From CAYMPH01 sp964392365 (GTDB lineage Bacteria > Spirochaetota > UBA4802 > UBA5550): a stretch of DNA of 45,236 bases. The stretch is taken from the NCBI GenBank assembly GCA_964392365.1, contig CAYMPH010000025.1:1-45236 (forward strand), given 5' to 3'. Below, in pieces: positions 34,301-42,148 of the stretch. The notes beneath the pieces are model-generated. The model saw only the letters and a list, made by a program, of their open reading frames with translations, searched no databases and was not told the DNA's origin. A program made the translations under genes and the position numbers. Each line of letters begins with the position of its first letter. Within the stretch, counting starts at the first letter, position 1.

Positions 34301-34626
34301 TGAAGCTTGTATCTGTTTTTGAGTATGATGCAGAAAAAATATTAACTATAGATTTGAGCAGAAAAGATCATGTTAAATTATATTCAACTCTTGCATCAAC
34401 TTATAATAATCTGGGCGTCATTTACCAGAAGAAGGGCGATGAGTCAAAAAGCAACATAAGCTACTGGAAAGCAATTGATTATGCCAAAAGAATTGATAAG
34501 GAACATGAGCTTGCCAGAGTCAATATGGCAAGAGCATTCAAGCCGGATCGGGAAGTTGAACCTGAGCCTATACTTGATGAAAATGTTCCGTACAGCATTG
34601 ATATATACCGCGCAGACATGAGATAG
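31348..34626 (+). CDS. Large TPR membrane protein, candidate flagellar collar protein FlcA
   Basis: The 1092-residue protein has three parts. Residues 1 to about 385 are very acidic and Ser/Asp-rich, probably disordered and cytoplasmic. About 390-490 is a compact helical domain (KDLRKLRMAIVLFNPGVIKV). One membrane helix follows near 492-511 (IFGIAAGVTFLLTIFGYQFV), and the remainder is a chain of tetratricopeptide repeats that would lie in the periplasm (AYGMAYFKKKEINRSVEKLN; YYNLGRIYYLNKLYSKALDN; YNNLGVIYQKKGDESKSN). This cytoplasmic tail-helix-TPR layout resembles FlcA (BB0326) of Borrelia, which builds the periplasmic flagellar collar; that link is by architecture only. It begins 12 bases before the RsmG fusion gene downstream and may be co-transcribed with it. 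The N-terminal length and acidity are unusual. Confidence 0.75.
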   Translation: MAEEEKIEYTSEELQEIDRILGVVSESLSPGETIVFPDPVQESVKPADDDMFSDESSDIDEPGFTSDESAAQYTEDSGTDISDVKHEGLDEIDDIVDLSSDMQSFDDSEHIENISDSITEITDDNFDSIDDTRLSEGSPFKEDDFVPAESEKAPSTAPAVFDGTGTPMQQLEAITSDEPESLDASEISDTGEFLGDKDAGVSTPAIKSEESSDMMDFSEAKMEDFSDTGLGTTDTDKPQVSLGIDSDSDIPDLSDISLEEASPMQEADTSDIPDINIDDFSASHDDISADSALKEQDHFDLESIDSGIEAMSDLSEDDFSSKPKTSVSADIGEDLPDTYIEPPKKEIKQKEKFQPDADSFSVEPLDDDIHSDFGASSSKSSGSSDEPVDLSEKDLRKLRMAIVLFNPGVIKVIKETVLNDLLNPSDTKQLVDMIISGKSEDNVRKFLEKKLRRKVDLTESVSPSGRRVISSRPEYTREGIERRKKLLQKTRIFGIAAGVTFLLTIFGYQFVYKPYMAKKKINEGVELIVRAGDYEQKPLDYKKAEDIFKYVHENYAENFIFGYNAYGMAYFKKKEINRSVEKLNEAYRLNPKLVDTLNNLGYFYAKVPADDFRSMQNKMNDWYYGGKKPEANKRVQVDIAIDFYKRSLIVDQANTVAMYGIGNAYFSQGQFLKAKKYYEDIIRVDKKSIIGHSGLLNLYIERDVFPQVAGVHAELREKKMMEKIDSPLLGKLAMYYLSKRRSDTVNVRIDYAVQSPRLIDENDNTYPAVLGVLQSLNKKDPTYPPLQVYFALLNKAQNQLAVTKRYLDKAVLTKDYFGALYLMGEYYYQIKEPANAYKYLKMAEKAHSNQPEFTNAEFYKETESLGKMYAIKGNIFYYFFDKVRNRYGDLEDELIDEEVIKAENYSFARDNYEKAMSLEDKEKFTSSELYYNLGRIYYLNKLYSKALDNWLNLYDDFVRNPELMFALGNAFYHERKYESSRGEYLKLVSVFEYDAEKILTIDLSRKDHVKLYSTLASTYNNLGVIYQKKGDESKSNISYWKAIDYAKRIDKEHELARVNMARAFKPDREVEPEPILDENVPYSIDIYRADMR

Positions 34627-34638
34627 TCTGAACATCCT

Positions 34639-36096
34639 ATGCCCGAAACAATAAAAAGAATGAAAGAACTGTTTTCTTCCTGTGATATTCAGCTTACAGG
34701 CGCACAGGAAGAGCAATTCTGGTCTTTTTATCTTCTTCTTGAAAAGTATAATGAAGAATTTGACTTAACCCGCATTAAGGGATTTGATGATATCGTCATT
34801 AAACATTTCATTGATTCAATAATAATCAGCCGGTTTTATAAATTGCCGGAATCAATTCTTGATATTGGAACAGGGGCCGGGTTTCCGGGCATACCTCTTA
34901 AAATAATTCATCCTGATAAAAAAATAATTTTAGCAGAGTCAAAGAATAAAAGAGTCGCTTTTATGAAAATTGCTGTAGATGAACTTGCTCTGACAGGAGT
35001 TGAAATATATCCGCATCTTGTTACTGATAAATCATTTTTTGATGTACAGGGCGTAATAACCAGAGCACTTGAATCAGCTGAAGAGACTCTTATGCGCGTA
35101 AATCATTTTCTTCCTGCCGGAGGAGAAGTGATTTTATTAAAAGGTCCTGAATCTGATCAGGAAATTAATATCAGCGGAAATGCCGCTTTAGAAAATTTCT
35201 CTCTTGAACTCGACCATGATTATAAAATACCCGGCACGGATTATAAACGAAAACTTCTTGTCTTCAGAAAAAAAGATGAATCATTTAAAAAAGTTTACAG
35301 AATTTTCACAAAGGAAGATCAGCAGGAGGGGGTAGTGATAACCTCCGTAGAAAATAAAAAATTTAAAGAATTGAAAAAGCTTTTAGATTCAGATGGTGTC
35401 AGAAAAAATAATTCTGTAATTGTTTCAGGTAAAAAAATCATCGGCGAGATTTCGCCGGAAAAAATATACGCATTGATTGTTTATGACGGCTACACAGAAT
35501 CTTCTAAACAATTCAAGAGTCTCATTGACGAAATATCAGCAAAGGGAAAACTTTTTGTATTAAAAAAATCTCTATATAATGAACTTGATATGTTCAATAC
35601 AGGCGGTCCTCTTGTTCAGCTGGGACTGCCTGAAATTCCGGATTGGGATTACAGCATTGAGGGATGCGTTGTTGCAATAGCGTTTCAGAATCCGGAAAAT
35701 GCCGGTGCAGTTATCAGAAGCGGAATGGCGCTCGGAGCAAAAGGTTTTATAATTTTAAAAGAATGCGCAAATCCATTTCATCCTAAATCAGTCAGAGCAT
35801 CCTCAGGAGCTGTATTTGGTGCAAAACTGATGAAAGGACCTTCCATAACTGATCTTGGTGAAATTATTATAAAAAATGAAATTAAGTTCGCAGCACTTGA
35901 CAGCGGCGGGATATCAATTGACAGGTACGTTTTTCCAGATAATTTTATTCTTATCCCCGGCATTGAAGGACCGGGGCTTCCTGAAAATCTTAATGAATGC
36001 AGAGTCTCTATTCCGCTTCAGAACAATATTGAATCGCTGAATGCAGGTACAGCAGTTTCAATTGCTCTGTATGAATTCAGAAAACAGAAATCCTGA
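34639..36096 (+). CDS. rsmG: RsmG-SpoU fusion: double SAM-dependent RNA methyltransferase
   Basis: The N-terminal part (1 to about 212) is RsmG/GidB, which makes m7G at position 527 of 16S rRNA: FYLLLEKYNEEFDLTRI, ILDIGTGAGFPGIPLKI near 73-89, TRALES. The C-terminal part (about 215-485) is a SpoU/TrmH-type 2'-O-ribose methyltransferase. It has a small substrate-binding domain and then the three knot motifs AIAFQNPENAGAVIRSG (~345-361), LIPGIEGPGLP (~437-447) and IPLQNNIESLNAGTAVSIAL (~456-475). There is no stop or frame change between the parts, so one polypeptide would modify two RNA sites. It ends 3 bases before the convergent apt stop. The second substrate (23S rRNA or tRNA) is unknown. 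Confidence 0.9.
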   Translation: MPETIKRMKELFSSCDIQLTGAQEEQFWSFYLLLEKYNEEFDLTRIKGFDDIVIKHFIDSIIISRFYKLPESILDIGTGAGFPGIPLKIIHPDKKIILAESKNKRVAFMKIAVDELALTGVEIYPHLVTDKSFFDVQGVITRALESAEETLMRVNHFLPAGGEVILLKGPESDQEINISGNAALENFSLELDHDYKIPGTDYKRKLLVFRKKDESFKKVYRIFTKEDQQEGVVITSVENKKFKELKKLLDSDGVRKNNSVIVSGKKIIGEISPEKIYALIVYDGYTESSKQFKSLIDEISAKGKLFVLKKSLYNELDMFNTGGPLVQLGLPEIPDWDYSIEGCVVAIAFQNPENAGAVIRSGMALGAKGFIILKECANPFHPKSVRASSGAVFGAKLMKGPSITDLGEIIIKNEIKFAALDSGGISIDRYVFPDNFILIPGIEGPGLPENLNECRVSIPLQNNIESLNAGTAVSIALYEFRKQKS

Positions 36097-36099
36097 TTA

Positions 36100-36639
36100 T
36101 CATTCCCCTTCAAATTCGCAGAGATTAAACATGCTGTATCCTGCATCTTTAATTGCTTTTCTTCCTCCAACTTCAGGCAGATCAACAATAAAGCCTAATT
36201 CAGCAATAACTCCGCCGAGCTTTTCAATCAATTTTGCAGCTGCAATTGAAGTTCCTCCAGTTGCGAGCAGATCATCAATTAAAAGAATTCTGTTCCCGTG
36301 ATTTACTGCATCAGTATGCATTTCAATTTTATCTGTGCCGTATTCAAGTTTGTATTCGTGAAATACAGTGGTGAATGGAAGCTTGCCGGATTTTCTGACA
36401 GGAATGAATCCTTTGCCGAGAGTGTAGGCAAGAGCTCCGCCGAGAATAAAACCTCTTGCTTCGATTCCAGCAACAGCGTCTATATCCATTTTTGAATATC
36501 GTTTTGTCAGCTGATCTATAACAGCTTTAAAGCCCTCACTGTCTTTCAGCAGTGTTGTAATGTCTCTGAACATAATCCCTTTCTTCGGAAAGTCCGGAAT
36601 GGTCCTGATTTTTGATTTTATTAATTCGTTTGGTGTCAT
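36100..36639 (-). CDS. apt: Adenine phosphoribosyltransferase
   Basis: Apt salvages adenine to AMP with PRPP. The 179-residue protein has the family pattern: IRTIPDFPKKGIMFRDITTL near the start, GIEARGFILGGALAY, KSGKLPF and the PRPP loop ILLIDDLLATGGTSIAA. The ATG at 36639 follows GGAGGAATAAA and gives normal length; an in-frame extension to 36732 is not needed. It converges on the RsmG fusion gene. A repeat-rich gap lies upstream of it. Confidence 0.96.
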   Translation of the reverse strand: MTPNELIKSKIRTIPDFPKKGIMFRDITTLLKDSEGFKAVIDQLTKRYSKMDIDAVAGIEARGFILGGALAYTLGKGFIPVRKSGKLPFTTVFHEYKLEYGTDKIEMHTDAVNHGNRILLIDDLLATGGTSIAAAKLIEKLGGVIAELGFIVDLPEVGGRKAIKDAGYSMFNLCEFEGE

Positions 36640-36770
36640 TTTATTCCTCCAGCTATTTTTTTTATTTTGTATCTGAAATGTGTCAAGAAGATATTCGGGT
36701 TTTATAGAAGTGAATTTAGGGATTTGGATCATTCCTGAATGATGGAAAACAATGTTAATACAATAATCTT

Positions 36771-36797
36771 CTCCCGTCCCCCAAAGGGGGCGGGAAT
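36771..36797. repeat. G/C-rich palindrome in the apt upstream gap
   Basis: CCCG-T-CCCCC, loop AAA and GGGGG-CGGG form a strong stem with one bulged T. It resembles the poly-C/poly-G palindrome before fliD. The 365-base gap 36640-37004 otherwise holds AT-rich sequence, the second palindrome at 36955-36976 and no recognisable gene. Confidence 0.5.
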
Positions 36798-36954
36798 AAT
36801 GGAAACACGAGTGTTATATACAAATCAAAGAATTAAAACATCTGTTTATAAACATTATTTATAAAAGAAGAAGATGTTATATATAATATTGCTAATGTTA
36901 CAGATATGATGATTTGCGAATTATCGAGGAAATGATTATTTTTCAAATTTTTTC

Positions 36955-36976
36955 GCCCCCTCCGGTGGATGGGGGC
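36955..36976. repeat. Second G/C-run palindrome of the same gap
   Basis: GCCCCC (36955-36960) and GGGGGC (36971-36976) can pair around the loop TCCGGTGGAT, 29 bases before the HD-domain gene ends. Together with the palindrome at 36771 it could bound a short repeat element or act as a transcription end for the minus-strand HD gene. Confidence 0.4.
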
Positions 36977-37004
36977 ATAGGGGATTGGACTTATGGAATA
37001 GACG

Positions 37005-37931
37005 TTATTTTGAAATACTGAAATTGTATTTATTCAAAGTCTGAGGGTCCCATCGCTTTAATTTACCACGGAAATTGGATTTATCGTCTTCAATAATTCC
37101 ATTAAGGTATTCAATGTTTTTTTCCATTTCCTCAATGTAAAGATTATGGTCTATTTCAAATCTGGCTTCAAAATGATTCTTAGCAAGAGAAAAAACTTCA
37201 TGGAGTGTATCACTTAGCCGTACCTTTATTATATCATAAAAAGATACTGTTTTTTTTAGAATGTCAAATTCGGTATTATATCCTGAAATGCCGGCCTCGC
37301 GGAATTCATAATATAGGAAAAGAAGCTTTTCGAGATATGTTCTGTCAGCCATCTGGCTTATCAGATCACCTGTTGCAAGAATATAAGTTGAAATTCTCTG
37401 TTCATCTGATGAGTAGGGAATTGTATTTATATCAATTCCAAGATCTGTTCCAAATATAAACTTTGATATCTCATCAATATGTGCAGGGTCTATTCCAAAA
37501 TCCTCATGGTGTCTGATAAATAATTCCACGCTGCGTTTTACATGATCCAGAGTATATTTTGCACCTGTACCTTCTATATCTGATTCCGTTTGAATATATC
37601 CTGTATCGTGAAAAAGCGAAGCAATGAGTAGATTAACAGCAGTAGATAAAGAAAAATGAGTTAAACTGGAAAGATTGTATCCATCAATAAGTCTCATTGT
37701 TGCAAGCGTAGTATCTATTGTGTGGTTGAAATTGTGATAATCTGTATTGCAGCCTTTATATCCCTTAAATGTCCCGTCAAAAAGATGTTTTATCAGGAGA
37801 TAGGTGTCTTCTATGGGATCGAAATAAGCATCATTATAATTAAAACTGAAAATTCTTCTAATTTCATGAAAAACTGTTTGAGGTTCTGTTGATAGTAAAA
37901 GCTTATCAAGCTGTGGTAATTTTTTTTCCAT
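37005..37931 (-). CDS. HD-domain phosphohydrolase resembling class I cyclic nucleotide PDE
   Basis: The 308-residue protein contains DYHNFNHTIDTTLATMRL with H66 and H70, and LLIASLFHDTGYIQ with H108-D109. The pair of motifs, Tyr-His-Asn with a second His four residues on and then the HD doublet, matches the metal site of class I cyclic nucleotide phosphodiesterases, rare among bacteria, as well as other HD enzymes. No membrane helix or sensor domain is visible. A substrate of cAMP would suit the cyclase encoded at 26807, but this is inference; other HD phosphohydrolase functions are possible. The start has only a weak AGGCTG site. Confidence 0.7.
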   Translation of the reverse strand: MEKKLPQLDKLLLSTEPQTVFHEIRRIFSFNYNDAYFDPIEDTYLLIKHLFDGTFKGYKGCNTDYHNFNHTIDTTLATMRLIDGYNLSSLTHFSLSTAVNLLIASLFHDTGYIQTESDIEGTGAKYTLDHVKRSVELFIRHHEDFGIDPAHIDEISKFIFGTDLGIDINTIPYSSDEQRISTYILATGDLISQMADRTYLEKLLFLYYEFREAGISGYNTEFDILKKTVSFYDIIKVRLSDTLHEVFSLAKNHFEARFEIDHNLYIEEMEKNIEYLNGIIEDDKSNFRGKLKRWDPQTLNKYNFSISK

Positions 37932-38164
37932 TATTTCAGCCTTTTAATTATAGTTTGTTTATAATACTGTTATTTATAAAAATAATGCAATTATTTTATT
38001 CTGATATTAATAATTTATATTGCTTTTAAAAGAGATTTGGAATAGTCTAATTTTAATTCTTTATAATCTTTCATCTTTTGCTTTACTAATACCGATTTTA
38101 TATTATATATAGTGCTTTACAAAATTATATTATTAAATATAGTCCGCCCGGGAGGGCTTTATTG

Positions 38165-39580
38165 ATGTTTTTTGATTATGACAAGCTAGATGTTGATGAA
38201 AATGATTTAGTTATGCTCCGGAAAAAACATTTAACTACAGCTGTATTAGTTTTAACCGGATATAGCCTGACTCAAATTGGTACAATAATTGCTAAAATTC
38301 TCGGTTTTACAAGTATTTCGTATACTGAAATCGCTGTAATTTCATCCACTGCAATCTTAATAACCCTTATATTTATTATAATTATATTTTTTTATAGGAA
38401 ATCCACAAAAAAATTCGGCGATACAATGTTCTTCTGCCAATACTTTCTATTTATACCAATGTATTCAATCTGGGTATTTAAATTACATGAGATCAGGTCT
38501 TATGGCTTAATTTCTGCACTGATGGCTGTTACTTTTGTTGTTTTTTATACGGATTTCATAAAATCTCTATTTATCTCACTTGGAACTATAATAAGCCATT
38601 TATGTGTTTCTTATTATGCAATTGAGGTTATGACTCAAAAGGGATCTTTTATGCTGGAAACTTTTTATTCATTAAGTTTCCTTCCTTCATTTTTATTTAT
38701 TTCATTTATTGCCAGAGAAATTCAAAGAAAATCAAAAAAGCTTATAGAAATTCAAAAGGATACTCATTTATTAAATAAAACACTGATGGAAATGAATGTT
38801 GATCTTGGATCTGCTTACAGAGCGGATTTAACAGATATTGAACTTGCATCTAATCTGCAGTCTCTTATTCTTCCAAAAGAACCTGTTAAAGGTTGCGGTT
38901 GGGATATAGCATTTTCATTTAAACCTTTTCATCGGGTTTCAGGGGATTTTTATGATTTTTATTCCAGTGGAGAAAAATTATGCGGAATATCACTCTTTGA
39001 CGTGGCAGGTCACGGGTTGGCATCGGGACTTATTACTATGATAGCCAAGCCTGTAATATGGCGCTTGTATAACACAATGAGAGATGATGATCTGGGCAGG
39101 ATTTTCGGAGCAGCAAATAAAGAAATAACAGAGCAGATTTATAATACTGATGTCCTGATTACAGGCATCATGCTCAGACTCGATGATAATTTTGTTGAAT
39201 ATGTTAATGCGGGACATCCTAATTTATACTGTAAAAATTTAATGAGAAAAAATGTAATAGCAATTTCTCCTGATTTTGACGGATTCAGAGGACGTCCGAT
39301 AGGATTTAATTCTGATGCGGAATATAAAAGTCATAAGTTCAGTATTGATATTGGAGATACCATGCTTCTTTTTACTGATTGTATTCTTGAAGCAAGGGAT
39401 GAAAACAGCCTGAGTTACGGGGATGAACGGCTGATAAAATCATTTGAAGATGCGCCCGAAGGAAGCTCCCAGGAAATTCTTGATTTTATTCTGAACAGAT
39501 TTTATTCATCAATTGAAAAGAAAGATATCAATGATGATTTTACAGTTATAATCGCAAAGAAAGTATGTGATACCCCGTAA
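38165..39580 (+). CDS. Membrane PP2C/SpoIIE-type serine phosphatase
   Basis: The 471-residue protein begins with six hydrophobic helices (about 25-185) and a short coiled coil. It ends with a PP2C-like SpoIIE domain (about 225-470) that has the metal Asp motifs VSGDFYDF, SLFDVAGHGLASG, LLFTDCILEA and DDFTVII. Such enzymes dephosphorylate anti-sigma-factor antagonists in partner-switching pathways; no antagonist or anti-sigma gene is next to it. GGAGG at 38151-38155 serves either the ATG at 38165, chosen, or TTG at 38162. The 230 bases upstream are AT-rich, without a recognised site. Confidence 0.88.
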   Translation: MFFDYDKLDVDENDLVMLRKKHLTTAVLVLTGYSLTQIGTIIAKILGFTSISYTEIAVISSTAILITLIFIIIIFFYRKSTKKFGDTMFFCQYFLFIPMYSIWVFKLHEIRSYGLISALMAVTFVVFYTDFIKSLFISLGTIISHLCVSYYAIEVMTQKGSFMLETFYSLSFLPSFLFISFIAREIQRKSKKLIEIQKDTHLLNKTLMEMNVDLGSAYRADLTDIELASNLQSLILPKEPVKGCGWDIAFSFKPFHRVSGDFYDFYSSGEKLCGISLFDVAGHGLASGLITMIAKPVIWRLYNTMRDDDLGRIFGAANKEITEQIYNTDVLITGIMLRLDDNFVEYVNAGHPNLYCKNLMRKNVIAISPDFDGFRGRPIGFNSDAEYKSHKFSIDIGDTMLLFTDCILEARDENSLSYGDERLIKSFEDAPEGSSQEILDFILNRFYSSIEKKDINDDFTVIIAKKVCDTP

Positions 39581-39660
39581 ATGTTATTTGCTGCATTTTA
39601 AAATATCTAACCAATAATTGCTTGTAAAATGTATTAGCAATTCCATATCTGTCAGAAATT

Positions 39661-40815
39661 ATGTTGCCAAAAATAAAAAATATCAAAGAATACCTTCTGT
39701 TCTTCATCTACAGATCTTTTCTCGCGCCGGTAATTTTCTTCATGCCAGTATTTCTTGAAGAGAAGGATATTACAGGCTGGAAATCCGGAATCTTAATGGG
39801 CAGTATATATGCAACCGGAATAATAATGTCATTTCCTGCAGGAATTTTAAATGACAGATTTCAGCCTAGAAGCCTTATGATTTCCGCGCTTCTGCTGAGT
39901 TCGCTTTCTTTTATTATCTTTGCATTATTCGGCACATTTCCGGCTATGGTGGTCGTGTTTGTTTTATATGGAATCGGAAGAAATTTTTTTCAGGTCAGTT
40001 TTGATTCAATGTTTTACAAGGAAATAATTAAAGGTGAGGGATGTATACATGTTGGAAGATACATGACAATAGTCACCACATCTGCAATAGCAGGGATGCT
40101 GGTAACAATTTTCATGGTACAGAATTTTTCATTTAAATATTTATATTTAACAGTTTCATTGGTATACTTAATTGCAATCTTTGCAGCTGCTGGAATTAAA
40201 ACAACATCAGTAAAATTAATTCCTGTATCTCATTATAAAAAGGATCTTTTTAAGCCTGATATTATTGCTTTCGGTTTCCTTGTGTTTCTTTTTGCCATGC
40301 ATTGGGGCGCAGAGGATACCAGTTATGCGCTTTTTCTGAAACACTATCTGGGTTTATCAAAAACCATGTCTTCTATTTATATGCTTTCAGAATTCATAAC
40401 ACTCGGTATTACATCATATGTTATAAGCATTTTGGTTGATAAGTACAAGCTCAGCCTCAGATGGATTTTTATTATCGGAATGATAATTTCGGGAACTGCT
40501 CTAATTTTAAAAGTTAACAAATCTTTTGAAATATCAATTGCAATGAGGATGCTGCATGGCGTTGGAGATGGCCTTGTTCTTGTTGTTATTTACTATGGAA
40601 TATCCAGAGTCTTTGAGCTGGAAAAGGTTGGAGGGAATATGAGTGTTGTGATTATAACTCAAATCGCCGGTGCCTTTACAGGAGCTGTTATTTTCAGCAA
40701 AGTCGGCGTTGTATATGGATATGAATTTCCATTTATTATAACAGGTGCTATTCTGATTGTAACCGGCGCTCTTTTTGCATTATATAATCTCATGAAATTC
40801 AGTTTTCGAAATTAA
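39661..40815 (+). CDS. MFS transporter
   Basis: The 384-residue protein has 11-12 predicted membrane helices. Motif A of the major facilitator superfamily lies between helices 2 and 3 (AGILNDRFQPRSLM), and a related repeat occurs in the second half (VISILVDKYKLSLRW). The substrate cannot be told: the closest type by eye is the drug/sugar-efflux kind. No good ribosome binding site is seen. It stands 80 bases after the phosphatase gene, possibly the same transcript. Confidence 0.82.
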   Translation: MLPKIKNIKEYLLFFIYRSFLAPVIFFMPVFLEEKDITGWKSGILMGSIYATGIIMSFPAGILNDRFQPRSLMISALLLSSLSFIIFALFGTFPAMVVVFVLYGIGRNFFQVSFDSMFYKEIIKGEGCIHVGRYMTIVTTSAIAGMLVTIFMVQNFSFKYLYLTVSLVYLIAIFAAAGIKTTSVKLIPVSHYKKDLFKPDIIAFGFLVFLFAMHWGAEDTSYALFLKHYLGLSKTMSSIYMLSEFITLGITSYVISILVDKYKLSLRWIFIIGMIISGTALILKVNKSFEISIAMRMLHGVGDGLVLVVIYYGISRVFELEKVGGNMSVVIITQIAGAFTGAVIFSKVGVVYGYEFPFIITGAILIVTGALFALYNLMKFSFRN

Positions 40816-40873
40816 AAAAAGTGATTGTAATATTTTTGACTTTGTTGCTTATTAAACTAAAGGCACTTTTTTT
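40814..40873 (+). terminator. Weak possible terminator after the MFS gene
   Basis: AAAAAAAGTG (40814-40823) and CACTTTTTTT (40864-40873) are perfect 10-base inverse repeats with a 40-base loop, ending in a T-run. The long loop makes it a weak candidate. Confidence 0.25.
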
Positions 40874-40910
40874 ATTATTGAATTGCTTTTAAAGAAAAAC
40901 GGGGTTTGTT

Positions 40911-41810
40911 ATGGAACAAGTAACATTATGGTATCTATCAGACAGCAATCAGCTTCCAGGACTTTCCGATGAAATCGGTGCTATGGGGCTTTCAGTAAAT
41001 AACTTAAAAGCAAAAAATTTTAAAGAAGCAAATATAATTGATAGTGAAATAAATTTATTCATTATAGATCTTGAAGAAATGCCTCCACTAAAAGTTCTTG
41101 AAATGCTTGCAGGTGATCAGCGGCTGCAGAGCTTTTTAAAATTTGTATTAATCAACAAAAAAGATTTAAAAGAAATTAAAAATGCTTCTTTTAATATAAT
41201 ACACGTTGAGTTTATCACAAGACCGGTTGAAAAAAGGGAATTTCTGCTTCTACTTGAAAAATCAATTGTTGTTGAAAGATACAGAGAGATAATGAAATTC
41301 GTATCAAGCGAATCTGAATCAAGAATTCAGACGTATGAGGGAATTCTTGATATAAACAGGAAAAAAGTTTTTGAAACAGAAAAGGAAAAATCCGCTTTCG
41401 AAAAAATTCTTGCTTATGAAAAAAACCTGATGAAAGAGCAGCTCAAACTTTCAAACGCTATTAGAGATTTTACTATTTTGAGACAGAGTGAAATTTTTGA
41501 TATGAAAAGCCGTATAAACGCAGAAGAAATGCTTGCTGAACTACGTCGAAGAGAACTTCTTGATGCAAAAAATGTTATCAATGCTCAGGATTCGGTGTTG
41601 AATTTTTCAGCTAAAGAACTAAATGAAGCCAAGAAAATTATCAATGCTTCAGAGCAGATGTCTGAACTTAGCAGAATGGAAGCTCTTAATCTTCATGATA
41701 ATCTGAAAAAAGAAAAAGAATTAAATAAAAGTCTTTCTGAGGAGTTTGAAAAGCTCCTTCATGAAAACGAAGTTCTGAAATCTAAAATTGCTTCACTTAA
41801 AAAAATATAG
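40911..41810 (+). CDS. Coiled-coil protein with degenerate receiver-like domain and 21-residue repeats
   Basis: The 299-residue protein has an N-terminal alpha/beta part (1 to about 125) resembling a response-regulator receiver in shape (VTLWYLSDS, LFIIDLEEMPPL, FVLINKKDL, EFITRPVEKREFLLLLEK). The phospho-acceptor site is uncertain: an Asp is present in LFIIDLEE, but the usual acidic pair after strand 1 is not seen. A long coiled coil follows. Residues 181-264 are four tandem 21-residue units beginning SNAI / INAE / INAQ / INAS, with a charged middle and DAK-like end: 21 residues equal three heptads. The ATG lacks a clear binding site. The small gene at 41822 follows after 11 bases. Function unknown; a structural or polar scaffold protein is plausible. 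Confidence 0.75.
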   Translation: MEQVTLWYLSDSNQLPGLSDEIGAMGLSVNNLKAKNFKEANIIDSEINLFIIDLEEMPPLKVLEMLAGDQRLQSFLKFVLINKKDLKEIKNASFNIIHVEFITRPVEKREFLLLLEKSIVVERYREIMKFVSSESESRIQTYEGILDINRKKVFETEKEKSAFEKILAYEKNLMKEQLKLSNAIRDFTILRQSEIFDMKSRINAEEMLAELRRRELLDAKNVINAQDSVLNFSAKELNEAKKIINASEQMSELSRMEALNLHDNLKKEKELNKSLSEEFEKLLHENEVLKSKIASLKKI

Positions 41811-41821
41811 GATTATGTTAT

Positions 41822-42148
41822 ATGTCTGAAGAAATAGATAAAATATCCTCAAACGCAGTAAAGGATGGAACAATAAGAGAACTCTACCTGAGCAAGGTCC
41901 CCGTATTAAAAACTATCGACAATTGGAAGAGCCTGGAACTGCTTGGCTGGATAGATCATAAATTTAAGCTTACTCATTATAAAGGCGGTCTTGTTAAGCT
42001 CAATAACAGCCTGTATTTCGTAAGAGAGCAGACTATTAAAGCCCTGCAGGAGTTCATGACCTGGAAATTTCCTATAACAATTAAGGTGATAACAGAGAAG
42101 GATTTGAAAGCAAAACCTGCTAAACCTAAAGAAAAACAAGTAATTTAA
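41822..42148 (+). CDS. Small soluble protein of unknown function
   Basis: The 108-residue product is a single compact alpha/beta domain (WKSLELLGWIDHKFKLTHY, YFVREQTIKALQEFM, ITIKVITEKDL) with a basic, Lys/Pro-rich tail (KAKPAKPKEKQV). No family is recognised. It lies 11 bases after the coiled-coil gene and probably is made with it. Its stop touches the stop of the convergent XPB-N-terminal-like gene without any spacer. Confidence 0.65.
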   Translation: MSEEIDKISSNAVKDGTIRELYLSKVPVLKTIDNWKSLELLGWIDHKFKLTHYKGGLVKLNNSLYFVREQTIKALQEFMTWKFPITIKVITEKDLKAKPAKPKEKQVI

